From: Flavobacterium gilvum
GTDB lineage: Bacteria > Bacteroidota > Bacteroidia > Flavobacteriales > Flavobacteriaceae
Reading direction: 5' to 3'
Length of the DNA stretch: 64,000 nt
NCBI RefSeq assembly: GCF_001761465.1
Contig: NZ_CP017479.1
Span: 4,092,001-4,156,000, forward strand
A model generated the notes under the pieces. The model worked only from the letters and a program-made list of their open reading frames with translations. It was not told the origin of the DNA and ran no database searches. The position numbers and the translations under genes are program-made. This document shows positions 62,407 through 64,000 of this stretch, piece by piece; the first letter of the stretch is position 1, and every line of letters begins with the position of its first letter.

Positions 62407-64000
62407 TTAAACAGTTTTATACCCCAACCAATCAGCAAAGCCATTCCAGCCTTTATTTTTGTAAACCTCTTTTGGATTGGAAGGTATGTTGTTGGGTTTA
62501 TCTCCCGATTTACAATATGCTCTCCATTCTCTAAAACTATTTATATTTAGTTGATGCACAAATAGTTTTGCGTCTTCAAAATCTAAACAATCTATTAGAA
62601 CACTACGTGAAACCTTTTCATATCCCAGCCAATCTTCAAATCCATTCCATCCCTCATTTTTGTAAACATTTTCAGGAGAAGCAGGAATGTTTTCAGGTTT
62701 TAAACCAGATTTTTTCAACTCCTTCCATTCACTCACACTTTTAAGATTTAAAGTTTTTACAAAATTCTTTGCATCCTCAAAAGAAAGAAAATCACTACCG
62801 ATTATAGATAAATTATATCCTAGCCAATCTGCAAAGCCATTCCATCCTGCATTTTTGTATACTTTTTCGGGAGAAGAAGGAATGTTTTCAGGTTTTAAAC
62901 CTGATTTTCTAAACTCCCTCCATTCCTTCTCACTTTTAAGATTCAAAGTCTTTACAAAAATCTTTGCTTCTTCAAAAGAAAGAAATACTGACTGTTTTGG
63001 TTTGTTTTTTTCAGTGATTAATTTCAGCTTGCCAATGCATTCTTCTCTTTTTGAATGTATTTCTTCAGGTTTACAAGTTGGATAAACAAAAGGATATTTT
63101 GAAATAGTATCAATGAAAATATCTGACCAATAAATTGCTTTTTCAAAGTCCTTTATTTTCATGTATGCAGAAATGAGCTTTGAGATTACAGAACCAATAA
63201 ATCTACAACGTGTATTTGACGCTGCTTTTTCATGAAACATAGACATAAAAACACTACAATCATTATCAGTATTTTTAATAAGTTGCAAAAGAAGCTCTTT
63301 TTCAATTTTAGCAGACCTTAATTCTGAATACGATCTTTCAATAAGTTTATTGGCTTCATAGGTAATATTACTTCCAATCTGGCTCCACTTATTCCATTCT
63401 TCATTTGAAATATTCCCACCCTGAATTATAATATCAAGTACTTCTTCAGGTAATTTAATTGCATCGCTATATTCTAATGAAATATAGAAACGATAATAGT
63501 ATTCGTTATGATAAACACAAATACCGTTGTTAAAACATCTTGTATATTCAGAAATAGCATAGATACATTTATTTATCTTTTCAGATAAATTACTTTTCTT
63601 TACTGATTCAAAGGCTTTAATGTTCTCTACATGGTTATTTTCGTATATTGAGGTAAATTGACTTAAAAAATGTAGTTCATTTATAGCACTATCGCTTGTT
63701 ATCTCATCTTTATAGTATGCATCATTTATTCTTACAATTCTGAACGATACATATTTTTTTACTTTATGCAAATTGCTTTTTCCATTGAATGCAGTTTTAT
63801 ATTCTGCTTTTTGTGATGAATTTAATTCATAGAAATCATAAACATTGTGATAGTGAAAATATTCATTGTCATCAATTTGCTTGGGTATATCGGCATCTGC
63901 ATTTAAAACCAAAAAATTAAAACTTTCAATTTCGTTTTCATAATTATCCGTTATTTTCTTATTATCCTCAAGTTTAACTATGCGCTTTTTATAATAATTT
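62407..64000 (-). CDS. Large protein with three C-terminal Trp-rich repeats (5' end outside the window)
   Basis: The reading frame stays open to the window edge (upstream residues NYYKKRIVKLEDNKKITDNYENE are in frame), so the true start lies beyond 64000. Over 530 residues seen. The N-terminal part is a helical, repeat-like region of unknown function. The last 180 residues are three copies of a roughly 58-residue unit: LSFEEAKIFVKTLNLKS, EWREFRKSGLKP, NIPSSPEKVYKNAGWNGFADWLGY. I know this WxGFxDWLGY unit from uncharacterised proteins in other organisms; its role is unknown. It converges on sbcC. Confidence 0.7.
   Translation of the reverse strand, partial: NYYKKRIVKLEDNKKITDNYENEIESFNFLVLNADADIPKQIDDNEYFHYHNVYDFYELNSSQKAEYKTAFNGKSNLHKVKKYVSFRIVRINDAYYKDEITSDSAINELHFLSQFTSIYENNHVENIKAFESVKKSNLSEKINKCIYAISEYTRCFNNGICVYHNEYYYRFYISLEYSDAIKLPEEVLDIIIQGGNISNEEWNKWSQIGSNITYEANKLIERSYSELRSAKIEKELLLQLIKNTDNDCSVFMSMFHEKAASNTRCRFIGSVISKLISAYMKIKDFEKAIYWSDIFIDTISKYPFVYPTCKPEEIHSKREECIGKLKLITEKNKPKQSVFLSFEEAKIFVKTLNLKSEKEWREFRKSGLKPENIPSSPEKVYKNAGWNGFADWLGYNLSIIGSDFLSFEDAKNFVKTLNLKSVSEWKELKKSGLKPENIPASPENVYKNEGWNGFEDWLGYEKVSRSVLIDCLDFEDAKLFVHQLNINSFREWRAYCKSGDKPNNIPSNPKEVYKNKGWNGFADWLGYKTV

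Overview
The window looks like chromosomal DNA of a Flavobacterium or close relative (Bacteroidetes). The DNA is AT-rich. It carries the Bacteroidetes cluster rpmB-rpmG-DUF4295-ftsY, a type IX secretion substrate with a type B C-terminal sorting domain, a bacillithiol gene (bshC) and OmpL-like and Omp85-like barrels. At least one promoter (42.76 kb) fits the Bacteroidetes pattern TTG-N20-TAnnTTTG. I see no rRNA, tRNA or CRISPR array.

Layout. 0.3-43.8 kb is core genome: rimO; cell-wall and surface genes (glycine-rich protein, amidase, DegT aminotransferase, porin); aldehyde and aldo-keto metabolism; a three-subunit biotin-dependent acyl-CoA carboxylase (9.5-13.6 kb); a B12/radical SAM protein; a 998-residue T9SS substrate; a hydrolase and an MFS symporter; bshC with a one-base frameshift; a NagX-like membrane acyltransferase; ndk; a GH18-deacetylase-GT2 fusion (26.9-30.3 kb); a DciA-like protein; the ftsY/ribosomal protein cluster; cinA; an Hpt protein with an FAH-family enzyme; an exonuclease; a 2-oxoacid dehydrogenase E2; a glycosyltransferase; a small toxin-antitoxin pair; an Omp85-like barrel and a secreted protein. 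Two genes, bshC and a small membrane protein at 31.8 kb, each need one extra base to read through.

44.1-57.2 kb is accessory DNA. It opens with a tyrosine recombinase. A two-gene unit follows: a VWA protein and an unrecognised protein with a Cys4 site and a winged-helix-like tail. Facing it are a TPR protein and a Fic AMP-transferase with palindromic candidate operators. An IS21-family element comes next. It cuts off a DUF262 (GmrSD/DndB-like) gene that sits downstream of hsdM-hsdS. No hsdR is present, and the IS lacks a target duplication, so an IS-adjacent deletion probably removed the rest. 57.5-62.3 kb is sbcD-sbcC. The right edge cuts a gene whose protein ends in three copies of a Trp-rich repeat.

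The intergenic DNA is unusual. At least seven gaps hold sequence built from an iterated 7-, 8- or 9-base word, and several fold as long hairpins; one is five tandem 107-bp hairpin units inside the carboxylase locus. A different element occurs twice in opposite orientation (144-220 and 31328-31407). Its two copies keep perfect but different hairpin stems. Inverting the DNA between them would put rimO directly downstream of the ftsY cluster, which I recall as the usual Bacteroidetes order.
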